DNA of 64,000 bases from Stichopus chloronotus (Eukaryota > Echinodermata > Holothuroidea > Aspidochirotida > Stichopodidae), in contig SFZH01000008.1 of the NCBI GenBank assembly GCA_021234535.1, positions 20,747,358 through 20,811,357 on the forward strand. The letters are read 5' to 3'. Shown here in pieces: positions 44,088 to 55,781 of the stretch. Each line of letters begins with the position of its first letter. Position 1 is the first letter of the stretch. The notes beneath the pieces are model-generated. The model did no database searches. It was not told where the DNA came from and was given only the letters and a program-made list of their open reading frames with translations. The translations under genes were made by a program, and so were the position numbers.

Positions 44088-44229
44088 ACCAAGATTGGAA
44101 GCCATGACCTCAGGCTCCAGCACACGCCTTGACCTTTCGAAAACAGCGCTGTTTCTGATGTTTTTAGGTGAAATTGGCCTGATATACATACAGTCTGTCA
44201 TAAGAACATTTATATATATTCATAATGGT

Positions 44230-45780
44230 TACAACATTTGAACACCCTGTTCCCCTCCCACCAATGGTTCTCAGAAGATGTAACACCATGATGAGCAACC
44301 TGTCTGGTACCACTCAAGAGGTACATAGACCACTGATCCATACCACTTAGTCCGGTTCCAGGACGTTTTTACATACTGCCAAAAATCCACGTCCTCATTC
44401 AGGACGAAAACAACGAAAGAGAAATCCTCCAGGCAGGCCCATTGTGTCAGGGAATGGCACTTTGACGGAATACCTTTCCGAGTTTATCGACGACTAGGCC
44501 TATCTACAGCCCTTACATAAGCATATCCAAAGATATGGTTACGACGCATCCCAATTGTTGCAGAAATTACATAGTTTTGATAATATCTCTTGCAATTCTC
44601 TTTTGGTAACAATGGGTGTACCAACTTTGTATACTAATATACCCCAAGACGAGGGCAGGCTTGTGAATGGTTCCTCTCTGGAAATGTCTTTTCTCCTGAA
44701 TTTATTTTAGATGTAAAAGGCTTACGAAAGTTGTTCTCAACCATAATTATTTCACCTTCAATGGCAACCTTGTTTACAACCCATGGGCTCCAAGTTGGCA
44801 CCGTATATGCTAACCTCTTCATGACATATTTAGAAGAGCAGTTTCTAGATGAACGTATACATATTTTGTTTTTCTTCTGGCCTCATGGGAACCAACCCCT
44901 GACTAAATTTATCCACAAAGTCAACTCCTTTCACCCAACAATTAATTTTCCATGTAAACATTCTACATCAATATACAATTTGATATTCAGGTGTCAGTGG
45001 TTGGTGATTCTATACATACATGTCTTCACAAAACCACCATACAGGCATGCATTACATACCATTGAATAGTTTCCACCCAGAACACACGAAGACGACAGGG
45101 TAATTTAAACCTTTAAACATTCAACGTAATGAGCTTACCAAGCACTTGATGCTAATGGGCTACCCTCTCAGATTCATCAGAAAAAAAATATGGAGAGGGC
45201 CAACAAAATTTATAGGCAAGAACTTTGCAGTACGAATTTGGCACCGCCCTTTTACAGAAATACTTCACTACTTGCTTTCACCCTAAAAAAATCTTTTTCA
45301 GTCTTCAATCGGTGTGGGGTATCCTCCAAAATGACGTCACGTTAGCGGGCGTTTTTAAGTATACGCCCCTTTTATCACTGAAACAGCCCTTCAATCTCAC
45401 AAAGATTCTTGTGTAAAGCCAAATTCCTCGAACCCTAGCTCCGACTGGTGACTCTTTATGCACCAAACCACGCTGCCAAACTCAGCACTTCTGTATCACA
45501 TCTTCATCTTCAGTACTTCATTCCATGTGACCCCCCAGGGACTACCTTGGTTGACCTTGACTGCGATTCTTTCAGATATTGTCTACATACTTGTTTGCAA
45601 TAAATGAACTGAGGGCAATTATGTTGAGGAAACGAAGACGAATTTTCGATTACGTTTTAACAACCACAAACAGCTCAAGGTTTATCATTCTGTAGTCGAC
45701 TACTTTTTCTCCCCGGGACACAAAATAGGCCTACTTAACCTTAAAACTGCATCTGGATAGGCAACTTTAAGAATTTAAGA
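44230..45780 (+). pseudogene. Decayed Penelope-like element, copy B (RT then endonuclease)
   Basis: Nucleotide homology with copy A begins at about 44268 (CTCAGAAGATGTAA, then ACCATGATGAGCAACCTGTC), and GGCACTTTGACGGAATACC recurs. The RT part is riddled with indels: a deletion after GAGCAGTTTCTAGATGAA removes the catalytic YIDD, and stops occur in every frame. After about 45590 a degenerate GIY-YIG is readable (NYVEETKTNFRLRF, NNHKQLK). The order is therefore RT followed by endonuclease, the usual Penelope arrangement. It lies 0.6 kb upstream of the phosphatase start codon, on the opposite strand. Confidence 0.85.
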
Positions 45781-45789
45781 ATGACGAGA

Positions 45790-48190
45790 AACGGAAAGCT
45801 GAGGATGTGAGGATTATGTCAGGAATTGTATCAGGGTTATGTTAGGGAATAGAGTACACTCGCTGAGATACTACAATGTGTTAACATTGATAAAGAGTGT
45901 TGGAGACATCTGAGCCCAAATATGTTGGATTCTTTAGAGGCAAAGTGGTTCTTGGTAATGAAAGCGTCGTTTATCATCATGTGTAACTGTAACTGGAAGT
46001 AACTGAAAGAAATTATAGTGAATGATACAATATAACAAAGCAAGCCAAAAAATCTTCCAAAAGTGATTAAAGGTCAAGGCAGAAATGTTGTATTTTCTGT
46101 TTAATTGAACGTCGTAAATTATGATAAGGCAATGGATTTATTATCGCTTCTTTAACAGTAACTATTTACTGATGAACATTCATAGACATCATAGAAAATA
46201 TTCACCAGGATGGCTGCTCAATAAGCCTTTTTTTTTCACAATCTTCCCAAGGCCAGTACGGTGTGTTTTACATCCCTGTTTATCAATCCTCGATAATTAA
46301 ATTTAGAATTAAACGGTATTCGGACTTTGATTATTCAGTAGACCACAATGCTTTTTGGTGGTGACCAAATTCCAGTCGCTTTTGAGCATGAGCATAGTGT
46401 TCATGATCCGAGTCTGCGACTGGCGTTACTGTTTGCTTTCTGCAGTGTAACAAGAATGCACACGCAGACCGATCAGTGTGAATGATAACAGTAGTCTGCG
46501 ACTGTGAGAAATCTCTTATTCGACAAAAAATCACTCAACTAATGGCGCTATTTTGATATGTACTTGAAGGGAATACTTTTTCTTTGTAGATACAGGCTGG
46601 CGACTCATTTTTCCTTTTAGACTTAAATTCCATGTTTAGTCCATTGAAACGAAAATTAGGAGCTTGAACAGCAGTTACTCTTGCAGTTGGGTCGGTCAAC
46701 CACAACAATGGTTTTCATAAGATTTACAATGAACCGAGCTGATTTATATAAATTTTCATATACCTTTTGTATCCTTATAATAGTAAAATTCAATATACGA
46801 TTGACAAATTTAAACAACCTTTTTTATTCATTAAATATTCGACGGTGGCACAGAAAGTATTTACTAATCAGAGGGTATTTTCAAAGGAGCGCCCTGCGAT
46901 TTTGCCAAATCACAGGGACAGTACCAAAAAAGGAAATATTTGTCAACGGTACGAACTTCGTCGTATGTTAACAATGCTTCTTTTATGTTTTTCTCTCTGT
47001 TCCGTTTTGTCTGTCCACGATTTCTTTCCGTTATATGTAAAATATTACAAACTATTCATTTCAAAATTAAAAAGAGAATAAAAGAAAGTATCGTTGTTTT
47101 GAATTTTAAAATGGAGTTATGATGTCCTCCAGCAACGTAGACCTAGTTTCATATATTCATGGAACAGTCATTTCACCAAGGAATGTTTGTGTAACCACTC
47201 ATGCTTCTCACAGAAACTCGTAATTGGTATTCGTGAATACATGACAAGGTAGGTGTGTATAGTACGTAGCAGCTGTAAAAGTTTGAATTGTGTCAGTCAA
47301 ATTTTTCATATAAGTCACTCAGTGAGAATAAGTAAAAACTTATAGCTTTCTTAATATGTAATGGGCCATTATTGCATAGCTCTGTTACAAATGCATTATA
47401 GCAGGGAGTTGGTACTTAACTCCTTTATTACAGATCTAATAAAACAAAGGCAATGATGTCTCGATTATGTTTTGTTATGCAAAGAAGAGTACCTCTAAAA
47501 ATACACGAAAAAAACCCCCCAAAAAAAAACAAGAGGGCAATCCACCGAGTTGCGAATCTCATCGCCAACATGCACTGATTTCAATACATGGCCTGCACAT
47601 AGGGATTTGTAATAGTTTACTGCAACCGATGTCACAGACATCTAGTTCCTGGGACTGATTCTAAATTCGAGCCAAATATTCTTCAAACATAAAATGGTGG
47701 TAAGCAAAAAAGGAAAAGAAGAAAAAAATGGTAACGTTGATATCTACTGTAAGGTAGCAAGCATAAGCCTATAGCCTGGTGCCACTACTTAGTAATGATA
47801 ACAATAACAGCTCAAAAGTATCTGTGCATACAACGCTACACACCACAATTACAACACTTGGTTGTTCCACGTAGGTTAGGCTTAGTGGTTACAGTTAGGG
47901 GCAGGACATAAGGGCATCCCTCTACTCGTTATTTAAACGTTAGTCTCCTATTTACCTGTGCATGACCTGATTCTGCTTAAATTATTGTTTGACTGAAAAA
48001 ATAACATTTTCATAATTATCAGGAATGTTCAAAGACATTACCAACAAAGGCTAGTTCTGCTAAAGTTGTTTTGGCTAAAGTGAAAAGGTGGTGTCAATTG
48101 ACCCAGATGCCGACTTTTTTTTACCAAACAATGATACAATTTCACAAGTTTACAATAAGAGTGATATACTGTATCTTCATTATCGTGATC
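45790..48190. other. Intergenic, nothing recognised
   Basis: 2.4 kb of AT-rich DNA. Open frames at 46681-47122 overlap in three frames and have no recognisable domain. An A/C-rich low-complexity patch lies at about 47505-47530. A phrase CAATCCACCGAG at about 47540 is followed by TTG and TCATC elements similar to 62760-62790, hinting at a weak dispersed repeat. Confidence 0.5.
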
Positions 48191-49330
48191 ATAGGAACTG
48201 CCTTGCAACATTTTGCGTGTAATGCTTAATTAGCTCTAAACATATGGTGGAAATCCAAATTTTGGGCCAAACTTGGCTTTTTTCCCTAAGAAATCAGCAA
48301 ATTTCACTGGATTTACGATTGCAGTAATATGATGTTGAGCAGTATGTGTTCTCAGGGAAGTCCTTACAAAGCTTGAAGTTAATTGGTCTCATAGTTCTCA
48401 GTATGCTGGAAATACAAATTTTTTTGCAAAATTGGCTTTTTCTCCCAAATATTAGCAAATTTGATTAAATTTACCATACAACCAATGGATCTTGGACATT
48501 TTGGTATCATGTGCACAATGTTTAATTAGCTCTAAAGATATGGTAGAAATCGAAATTTTGTGGCAAACTTGGCTTTTTTCCTAAAACTTCAGCAAACTTA
48601 CTGGATTTACCATTACAGTAATATTATGTTGAACAATGTGTTCTCAGGTAAGTCCTTACAAAGCGTTAAGTTAATTGGTCTATTAGTTCTCAAGAGATGC
48701 TGGAAACACAGATTTGGGGGTAAAATTGGCTTTTCTCCTAAAAAATCAGCAAATTTCACTGAATTTAGCATTACAGTAATATTATGTTAAATACTGTGTT
48801 CTCAGGTAAGTCCTTACAAAGCCTTAAGTTAATTGGTCTAATTTCTCAAGATATACTGAAAGTACAAATTTTGGGGCAAAATTGGCTTTTTTCCTAAGAA
48901 ATCAGCAAATTTCACTAGATTCACGATAACAGTAATATTATGTTGAACAATGTGTTCTTAGATAGGTCCTTACAAAGCCTTAAGTCAATTGGTCTAATAG
49001 TTCTCAAGATATGCTGGAAACAAATTTTGGGGCACAATTGGCTTTTTTCCTAAAACAAAAATCAGCAAATTTTACTCTTTTTACTATAAATTGGATATAC
49101 CTTGAATATTACATTCTCAGATAAGTCCTTGCAACATTGTGCATTAAAGGCCCAAATACTTCTCAAGATATGCAGGAAATACCAATTTTGGGGCGAAACT
49201 GGCTTTTCCCCCTAAAAAATAAGCAAATTTTACTTAATTTACCATACAACAAATAAATCTTGCACATATCGGCATCATGCACAACCTGGCCAAGTTTAAA
49301 ATTATTCGCTCTTATTACAACTTTTCAAAG
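48190..49330 (+). repeat. Tandem array 1, ~157-bp units, seven copies
   Basis: The TTGGCTTTT anchor recurs at 48273, 48432, 48569, 48726, 48882, 49038 and 49199, giving periods of 159, 137, 157, 156, 156 and 161. Each unit has CAGCAAATTTCAC, TGTTCTCAG-TAAGTCC, TTACAAAGC, AATTGGTCT and GCTGGAAATACAAATTTTGG. The first and last units are most diverged. The array passes through an ACACACGCAC-rich bridge into a tail shared with the second array. Confidence 0.9.
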
Positions 49331-49424
49331 TATTCTGGAAAAACCATAATTTTAACTGGTGCGGACTCGCACGTACGCACACCCACACGCACGCACACAC
49401 ACGCACACGCAGACAAGCTCACAC

Positions 49425-49640
49425 ATTGGCACGGACACGTTTTCATTTATACCACCCAACAGGACCCTGCTGTACTCATGGTCACTCTACCATGGGGTAC
49501 CCCTGGGGTGTCGCTACTCATCCACTCCAAGCGTTTAAGTGTCAACCATTCTCCAATGGGTGCACAGTACAATATATAGCTCCACTAGCCAAGTGACTGC
49601 AATAGCTCATCAAGCCCCTATAGGGCGATGAGATAATTGC
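49425..49640 (+). mobile_element. Shared tail with terminal hairpin, copy 1
   Basis: Runs from GCACGGACACGTTTTCA through ACCATGGGGTACCCCTGG, GTGTCGCTACTCATCCACTC and CAGTACAATATATAGCTCCA to a hairpin at 49606-49632 (CTCATC, AA, GCCC, CTATA, GGGC, GATGAG). The same ~210 bp, with few differences, ends the second array at 51530-51735. A conserved tail with a subterminal stem-loop after a tandem array is typical of Helitron/Helentron-type non-autonomous elements; that assignment is inference. Confidence 0.7.
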
Positions 49641-50345
49641 GAATGACAAAGCGAACGAGTTCAAAGAAAATAGTGCCACCCATGACCGAAGACGGCCACT
49701 GCACCTCGCAACAAGTGATTACGTAATCATCATATGACATGGATTGAATTTTGTCGTTTTTCGTTCCATTTCTATTAACTGCAAGGGGCATATCAATTAC
49801 AAATGACGAGTAAATCGGGAGTTTAACCTACCTTATCGGCGATAAATGCATAAAAATCACGAATAATTATTTCAAAAAAATAATTACAAATGACTAAGCG
49901 GACGAGGTCAAACAAAATGGTGCCACCTATGACCAAGGACGGTCACTGCACTACGCAACAAGGGATTACGTAATCAATCATATGGCATGGATTGTATTCT
50001 ATCTTTTCGTTCCATTTCTATCAATTGGCTGCATATCAATTACAAATGACTACAAACTCGGGAGTTTGAATTTTACCGGGACCCTACCTAATCGGCGATA
50101 AATGGATGAAAATCACGAATATATATTTAAACAAAAAATGTTACGAATGACAAAGCGGACGAGGTCAAACAAAATGGTGCCACCCATGGCCGAGGACGGT
50201 CACTGCACTACGCAACAAGTGATTACGTAATCATCATATGACATGGATTGAATTTAATCGTTTTTCGTTTCATTTCTATCAACTGGGGGCATATCAATTA
50301 CAAATGACTACAAAATTAGACCGGACCTTACTCAATCGGCGATGA
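49640..50345 (-). repeat. ~250-bp satellite, inverted copies of the 1-1160 family
   Basis: About 2.8 units. CATATG falls at 49731, 49979 and 50235 (periods 248 and 256). Units contain GTGATTACGTAATCATCATA, ATTGAATTT-TCG and CATATCAATTACAAATGACT, and begin GACAAAGCGGACGAGGTCAA. All are reverse complements of the units at 1-1160. The block sits exactly between the tail of array 1 and the start of array 2. Confidence 0.88.
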
Positions 50346-50439
50346 AAGGAAAACCAGTAAGGCAAAAGGTTTTGTGATTTCTTGCGAAATGGTTATATTA
50401 CAACAAATTTGAATATCTAAATGACAAATATGAGATCAA

Positions 50440-51420
50440 CTACATTTATTGTTCTTGAAACACAACATTAATAAGCCTTTAACTCAAAATGACCTTTTTT
50501 CGTGACCTCAAATGACATTTGGCTTCCACCGAAAGCAATCGGGATCACCTACTCAATATGCCCAATCCACGCACCAAGTATGATATCAGTCACAGTTACC
50601 CTTCCTGAAATAATGTCTTTACACTGTTTTCACAGGTTGACCTCTTGTGACCTCAAATGACCTTTAATATCCACCAAAATGGAAAGAAGTATTCTACTTA
50701 CTATATACAATCCACACACTAATTATGACATCAGTCACTGTTACCCTTCTGGATATATCGTGTTAACAAAGTTTTTACAGGTTGACTTCTGGTGACCTAA
50801 AATGACCTTTGACCTCCACCAAAAACAAATGGATCTTCTGCTTATTATCAGCAATCCACACACCAAGTACTACATCAGTCATGGTTATCCTTCTAGAGAT
50901 ATTTTGTTTACAAGGTTTTTATAGTTTGGCCTCTGGTGACCTCAAATGACCTTTGACCTCGACCAAAAATAATAGGATCATCTATTCAATATTGTCAACC
51001 CACACATTAAGTATGACATCAGTCACAGTTACCATTCTGGTTTTTACAAGCTTTTACAGTTTGGCCTTTGGTGACTTCAAATGACCTTTTGACCTCGACA
51101 GAAAACAATGGGGACCATCTACTTAATATGCCCAACTTACACACCAAGTATGGCATCAGTCGCAGTTACCCCTCTGTTCACAAGTTTTTTACAGTTTGGC
51201 CTCTGGTGACCTCAAATGACCTTTGACCACGATAAAAAACAATAAGGACCATCTACTTAATATGTTCAACCAACACACCAAGTATGACATTAGTCATAGC
51301 TACCCTTCTGGAGATATTGTATTTACAATGTTTTCACATTCTGACCTCTGGTGACCTCACATGACGTTTGACCTCCACCAAAAAGTACAGGGACCTTCTA
51401 TGTTATATGGGCAATTTACA
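50440..51420 (+). repeat. Tandem array 2, ~140-bp units with TGACCT half-sites, seven copies
   Basis: Anchors at the ATGACCTTTGACC position fall at about 50512, 50659, 50803, 50947, 51082, 51217 and 51362 (periods 147, 144, 144, 135, 135 and 145). Each unit reads GTGACCTCAAATGACC, TTTGACCTCCACCAAAAACA, ACCAAGTATGACATCAGTCA and CAGTTACCCTTCTGGAGATA. The best units carry three TGACCT half-sites in a row, spaced 4 and then 1 base. The array leads to the same tail as array 1. Confidence 0.92.
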
Positions 51421-51499
51421 TGCCAAGTATGAAAGTCCTCAGACTTACACTTTATGAGATATCGTGTCTACAAGCAAAGCGTAACATACACAAGCCACA

Positions 51500-51735
51500 A
51501 GCACATACACACACACGCATACACATTAGCACGGACACGTTTTCAGTTACACCACCCACCAAGACCGTCCTGTACCCATGGTCATCAACAATGTGGTACC
51601 CCTTGGGTGTCGCTACTCATCCACTCCAAGCGTTCCCATGGCAACCGTCCTCCCATGGGTGCACAGTACAATATATAGCTCCACTAGCGAAGTGACTACA
51701 ATATCTCATCTTAGCCCCAATAGGGCGATGGAATA
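51500..51735 (+). mobile_element. Shared tail with terminal hairpin, copy 2
   Basis: From CACACACACGCATACACATT through GCACGGACACGTTTTCAGTT, GGTACCCCTTGGGTGTCGCT and GTACAATATATAGCTCCACT to the hairpin at 51705-51730 (CTCATC, TTA, GCCC, CAATA, GGGC, GATG). It is the counterpart of 49425-49640. The paired stem bases are kept between copies while the loop and spacer vary. Confidence 0.7.
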
Positions 51736-51904
51736 AAATAAACTCGTACGAGCGACGTTATCCGCATCCAAAATAATTACCCATGAACTATTAACAACGA
51801 CAAATCTCAGAACATTTTGGAGGAAGTTGAAAACCCTCATAAACCCTATCCATAGCTGAAACAGTGACATGTTACAGATCAATGCATTAAAGATGAAACG
51901 TTTT

Positions 51905-52150
51905 GGTTTCCGTTTTTGAGACTTAAATGAAAATACTTTATGCATTTAAACGAATTGGAAGCTGTACATCTTTAAATTTAAGACCCCCTTCATGCATGGA
52001 CATAATACTATGTATCAAGTTCCTGACATTTACCCCCGTCTTCCAATATTCTTATTTTCTAATGAACTTTGATAGATTACATGTTATTTCTAAACCGCCC
52101 TTCAGGAATTCGGCCAAAATAGTATTAATTCAAATCAGTAAGTCAGTAAA
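51905..52150. repeat. Dispersed repeat, uninterrupted copy
   Basis: ATTTAAACGAATTGGAAGCT, ACATCTTTAAATTTAAGA, CCTGACATTTACCCCCGTCT and AACCGCCCTTCAGGAATTCG match 63490-63645 and 63921-63975 in the same order and orientation. No coding potential in any frame. Confidence 0.75.
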
Positions 52151-54250
52151 GATGGTACAAAACAACACAAAGTCTAACAGTCTACCCCCACCTTGATCTA
52201 GTAAAAGCGGAAAGAATAATCGACAATCGCACAACGACCCACTTGGAACAAAACAAAGTAAATCCAAAATAAATCAGACTTTTTTGGCTCTCCGTACATC
52301 ACATTAGGCTTTTCAAATATTCCTCTACAACTGGTTTATCCCTACATTTTGAAAAAAAGCTTTTAATAAAGAGTTGCATACCGGTATTAGGTACAAAATG
52401 CCCAGATTCAACCTACGATTTAGCTTGACTCTTTCTTTCCAAAAACGAAAGTCCAAATTCACTGAAAATCCCATCCAAGCGATAACCTGAACGTAGGCAT
52501 CCCTTTAAGTGGCCTGAATATTCAGCTGGCCATAAACTGCAAATTCAGTCAGTATGCCGATAATAATGATATATAACGCACTAAAAAAAAGCTAAACCGA
52601 GACGTACAATTTCTTACCTTGAAAGCTGGTGCTCCAAGAAACTGACGTCTCGAAAGTGACGTCTCGAAATTGATGTTTCTTAACATGCTCTCTTTTTTAT
52701 ATATAAGAAACTCTTTCTTTATATACTCTTTCTTTTCTAAAGTTTAAAAAAAATGACACCGTGCATTTGTCTTCAAAATATCTATAATGCCTTTATGAGA
52801 GCCTCTCCCAGTGCAGCTTTCCTTGGTGTCACTTTCGGAAACAAACTTTAACTTTAAACGTCAATGCAATAAATTTACCATTCCGTTGCTGGATTGGCAC
52901 AACTGCAATATCTCCATTGCCTCTCTGATAACTCCGATATTCTATCCGATATCCTCGTCAAGACTGCAAAAAAGAAAGAAAAATCCGTCACGTCCTCTAC
53001 TATACAAAAATTTCTCTCACCACTATAGCTGACGCCAATGAGTAAATTCTGAACAGAATTCGTGCAAGTTGCAACCCATATCGGCTCGCGCGTAAAATCT
53101 TTGGTTACGTTCTTAGGTCTCATACCCACAATCCTGACAACGTAACATATGCTTTTGCAATTCGTCAGAGACTTCAACATTTGAAACTTTACAAGGGTTA
53201 CAACTACTCGGTTGTAGGTAGTAGAACTGAACGCCAGCTACTAAAATACCAAACCGCTACAATGCATTTCCCAAAACATCGTAAATAGGCAAAAACTTCT
53301 CTCCCCTCAATCCGCATTCCTTTCTCGTCTCACTTCCATTATCTTACAGATGAATTGTTACAGCTTCTTTTAAGAATGCAGTGTGATTGTAGACAATCCT
53401 CATTCGAAGGGTTAATCCATTCTTGTCAATGGATAGTTTTGCCTCAAAAAGAAAAGGACAAAAATGTCACCCTTAACTCATCTACACTCCGTTGCAGGAA
53501 CTTTCGTGAGGGTGATCAGGGGTGAACGTTTATCATTAGACATATGTATCTAGCTATATGTCCCCTGTTTTTAGAGTCCATCTGATATGCATGCAGAAAA
53601 GAAGTCGCTTTATTCCAAATTTGCAGAGTGAAATTCTTAAAGGCTAATACAGACAAATCCCAAAATATGTTTTTCTTATCTCACAACATTTGTTTCTTTT
53701 TTTATTTAAAGGAGAGATGAGCACTTATAACAACTTGTTCAGTGGGTTCAATTTGATCCCCAGCTCAAATTTAACACCAGCTTCATCCCACGCTGTCTAA
53801 TATTGAAATCAATGCACCAAAACTCATTAATTAGAATTTCATAAGAATGGCTTGAGGAATTCCTCATTTCCCAAAAGTCTTACGTGAATGTCATGAAAAT
53901 TTATTGGCGAGAATCTTGCAAGGATTTGTTATATGGGTAACATTTTCACTAGACCCGTACAAAAGATCTGGGGGGGGGGGCTAGATTTGTTTGAAGAGGA
54001 GGATAAAAATCTAGTAAGTGCATGGCACTAATTAAACCGATCGCCGCCATCAGATGGCGGGTGGCCGGCGTAAATGCTTTTTGTTAACACACAGATCAGA
54101 ACGTTGGAAAACGCATGTCCCACGCACTGAGGTTAAATTTAAGGCACCCTAATGTCGAGATGGTTTTTGTTACAATTTGAATTTTCGGTGATATGATTCT
54201 TTCAGTATATATTTTTTCATATGTAACTTTTTATGAATAAACAGACACCC
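52150..54250. other. AT-rich stretch with one coding-like segment
   Basis: Mostly unidentified. It includes a TGACGTCTCGAAA motif twice (52643-52668) between short AAGAAAC/GTTTCTT arms, and a G-run at about 53970-53980. The segment 53048-53288 is treated separately. No RNA gene recognised. Confidence 0.5.
53048..53288 (+). other. Unrecognised coding-like segment, 80 codons ending in a stop
   Basis: An open frame without a start Met reads ILNRIRASCNPYRLARKIFG, YVLRSHTHNPDNVTYAFAIR and LKLYKGYNYSVVGSRTERQ and stops at TAG (53286-53288). The composition (Arg, Tyr, Asn, mixed hydrophobics) is more protein-like than the surrounding chance frames. Upstream frames contain stops, so it would be a last exon or a transposon fragment. 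No family is recognised. Confidence 0.25.
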
Positions 54251-54257
54251 TCCTGCG

Positions 54258-54358
54258 ATGGTTATTAAAGTAGAATACTCTGAATGCATGGTTAAAAAAT
54301 GGAAAGTTCCTAGGTTAGTCGACGAATGGGGAGACATTACTCAGATATATCAGGTAAC
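54258..54358 (+). other. Unrecognised short open frame with donor-like end
   Basis: Starts MVIKVEYSECMVKKWKVPRL and VDEWGDITQIYQ, then meets CAG|GTAACC, a plausible splice donor at 54356. It may be a first exon of an unknown gene whose next exon could be 55374-55781, but the join has not been established and no domain is recognised. Confidence 0.2.
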
Positions 54359-55371
54359 CAGGGTTAGATGCAATCTGGTGCAGTGTTTTGTATCTTTTAA
54401 AGTTGTATGTTTCTCCAGAAATACTAGTTTCTCTTCATCTAACAATAATACTTTACTTGGTGCTGAATATTTGATCCTTTGCTGCAATTTGTAATGTTAC
54501 CATAACAAAGGGGAGTTTCTATTGCACCTATAACTATTGTAAATGACGACGCATATGTACGAAGTATAATTTTAGCAGCAGACAAAGTGAAATGGATGAT
54601 CGGTGGCCTATAGGGGAGAGGTCTATGGGACGGCCCACCAGCATTCCCTCCGAGGAATTTGTAACTATCAGGTAGCTTTGAAGTCAGGAAATAGAAATCA
54701 GAAAATGGAATCATGTGAAATAGTTTGCATCGTCTGAAATCAGAAAATGTGCCAGACTGATGTCTGAGAGACAATATGTTATAATCTCTGAGAAACTCAA
54801 TGACAAATTTACTGAAGAACTATCCATGCTGAGACTTTCAAAACTGATCGATGTCAGTAGTAAATGCTTGTGTTGGATATAACTACCATGGTGAAGCTGA
54901 CTAGAGTGCACATTACACTTCGGTATCCAACACACACAATAACCGTGAAAGAAGTCAAAAGTAGGGTCAAGCGAAAGATATGCTGAAAAAAAGGTAATAA
55001 ATGTCCCATTTACCGGCCGAGTCCACCTTAAAGCCTGCCAGAGACACAGTAGCCACGGTCATGTCTGGCTAACAGCATGCATTCATGGACCGGCGAGACG
55101 ATTAGGCAGAGACGGGTGGGTCCTCTCCTGAGCGACTGAAAAAGGCTCACTATCAGAAGTTCCAAGGTTCCATGTTTTTTCTTACAGGATCGATACAATG
55201 TTTTTGTTTAGAATATGTAAATGACAATGTACATATTGCTTCCATTTGACAATTACGTTTTAATGCTAAAACACTTCATGAAAAATAACAGACCAATACT
55301 ATATGTATCGTGAATAATGTTTTACGTACATTGTCTTGTTTAGTCTTGACTTGGTCTATTTTTTTCTAGAA

Positions 55372-55781
55372 AATTGGCTCACCGTCTCATACAGAGAAAT
55401 TTCATGTGGCGGGTGCATCACTTAGCCGTTGCTCCCTTTTTTGTGGGAAAGGAAAACGGTGAACGACTCAGCTTAGGGGAAGAGCCAGAAAGTTGTCAAA
55501 GAAAAATGGCGAAGTCTGTATGTCCCGTCCCATCATTAAGCTCTCTCATTGAATTACACACTAAGAAACTGAATCTCGAGGGTCGCTTGTGCATGCAAGG
55601 GAAGTCATATCAAAATTTGTCTACCTTTCATGTGATTGGTAATGGCCTAAGCTGTCATGACATTTTAAGATCTTCCTATGTCGACGATCCTGATTTTAAG
55701 CTACATGGGGTGAAAGTTTTGGAAGATGCTTTGGAAGATATTTGTATGTTTCTATGTTTGTATGTTTCTATGTTTACTTGA
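55372..55781 (+). other. Unrecognised open frame, 135 codons
   Basis: Preceded by a pyrimidine tract and acceptor (TTTTTTTCTAG ending 55370). Reads AHRLIQRNFMWRVHHLAVA, LSSLIELHTKKLNLEGRLC, MQGKSYQNLSTFHVIGNGLS and SSYVDDPDFKLHGVKVLEDA. The acceptor plus balanced composition makes it a candidate exon. Its last 20 codons run into a TGTATGTTTCTATG simple repeat, so the true end is probably about 55740. Function unknown. Confidence 0.3.
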
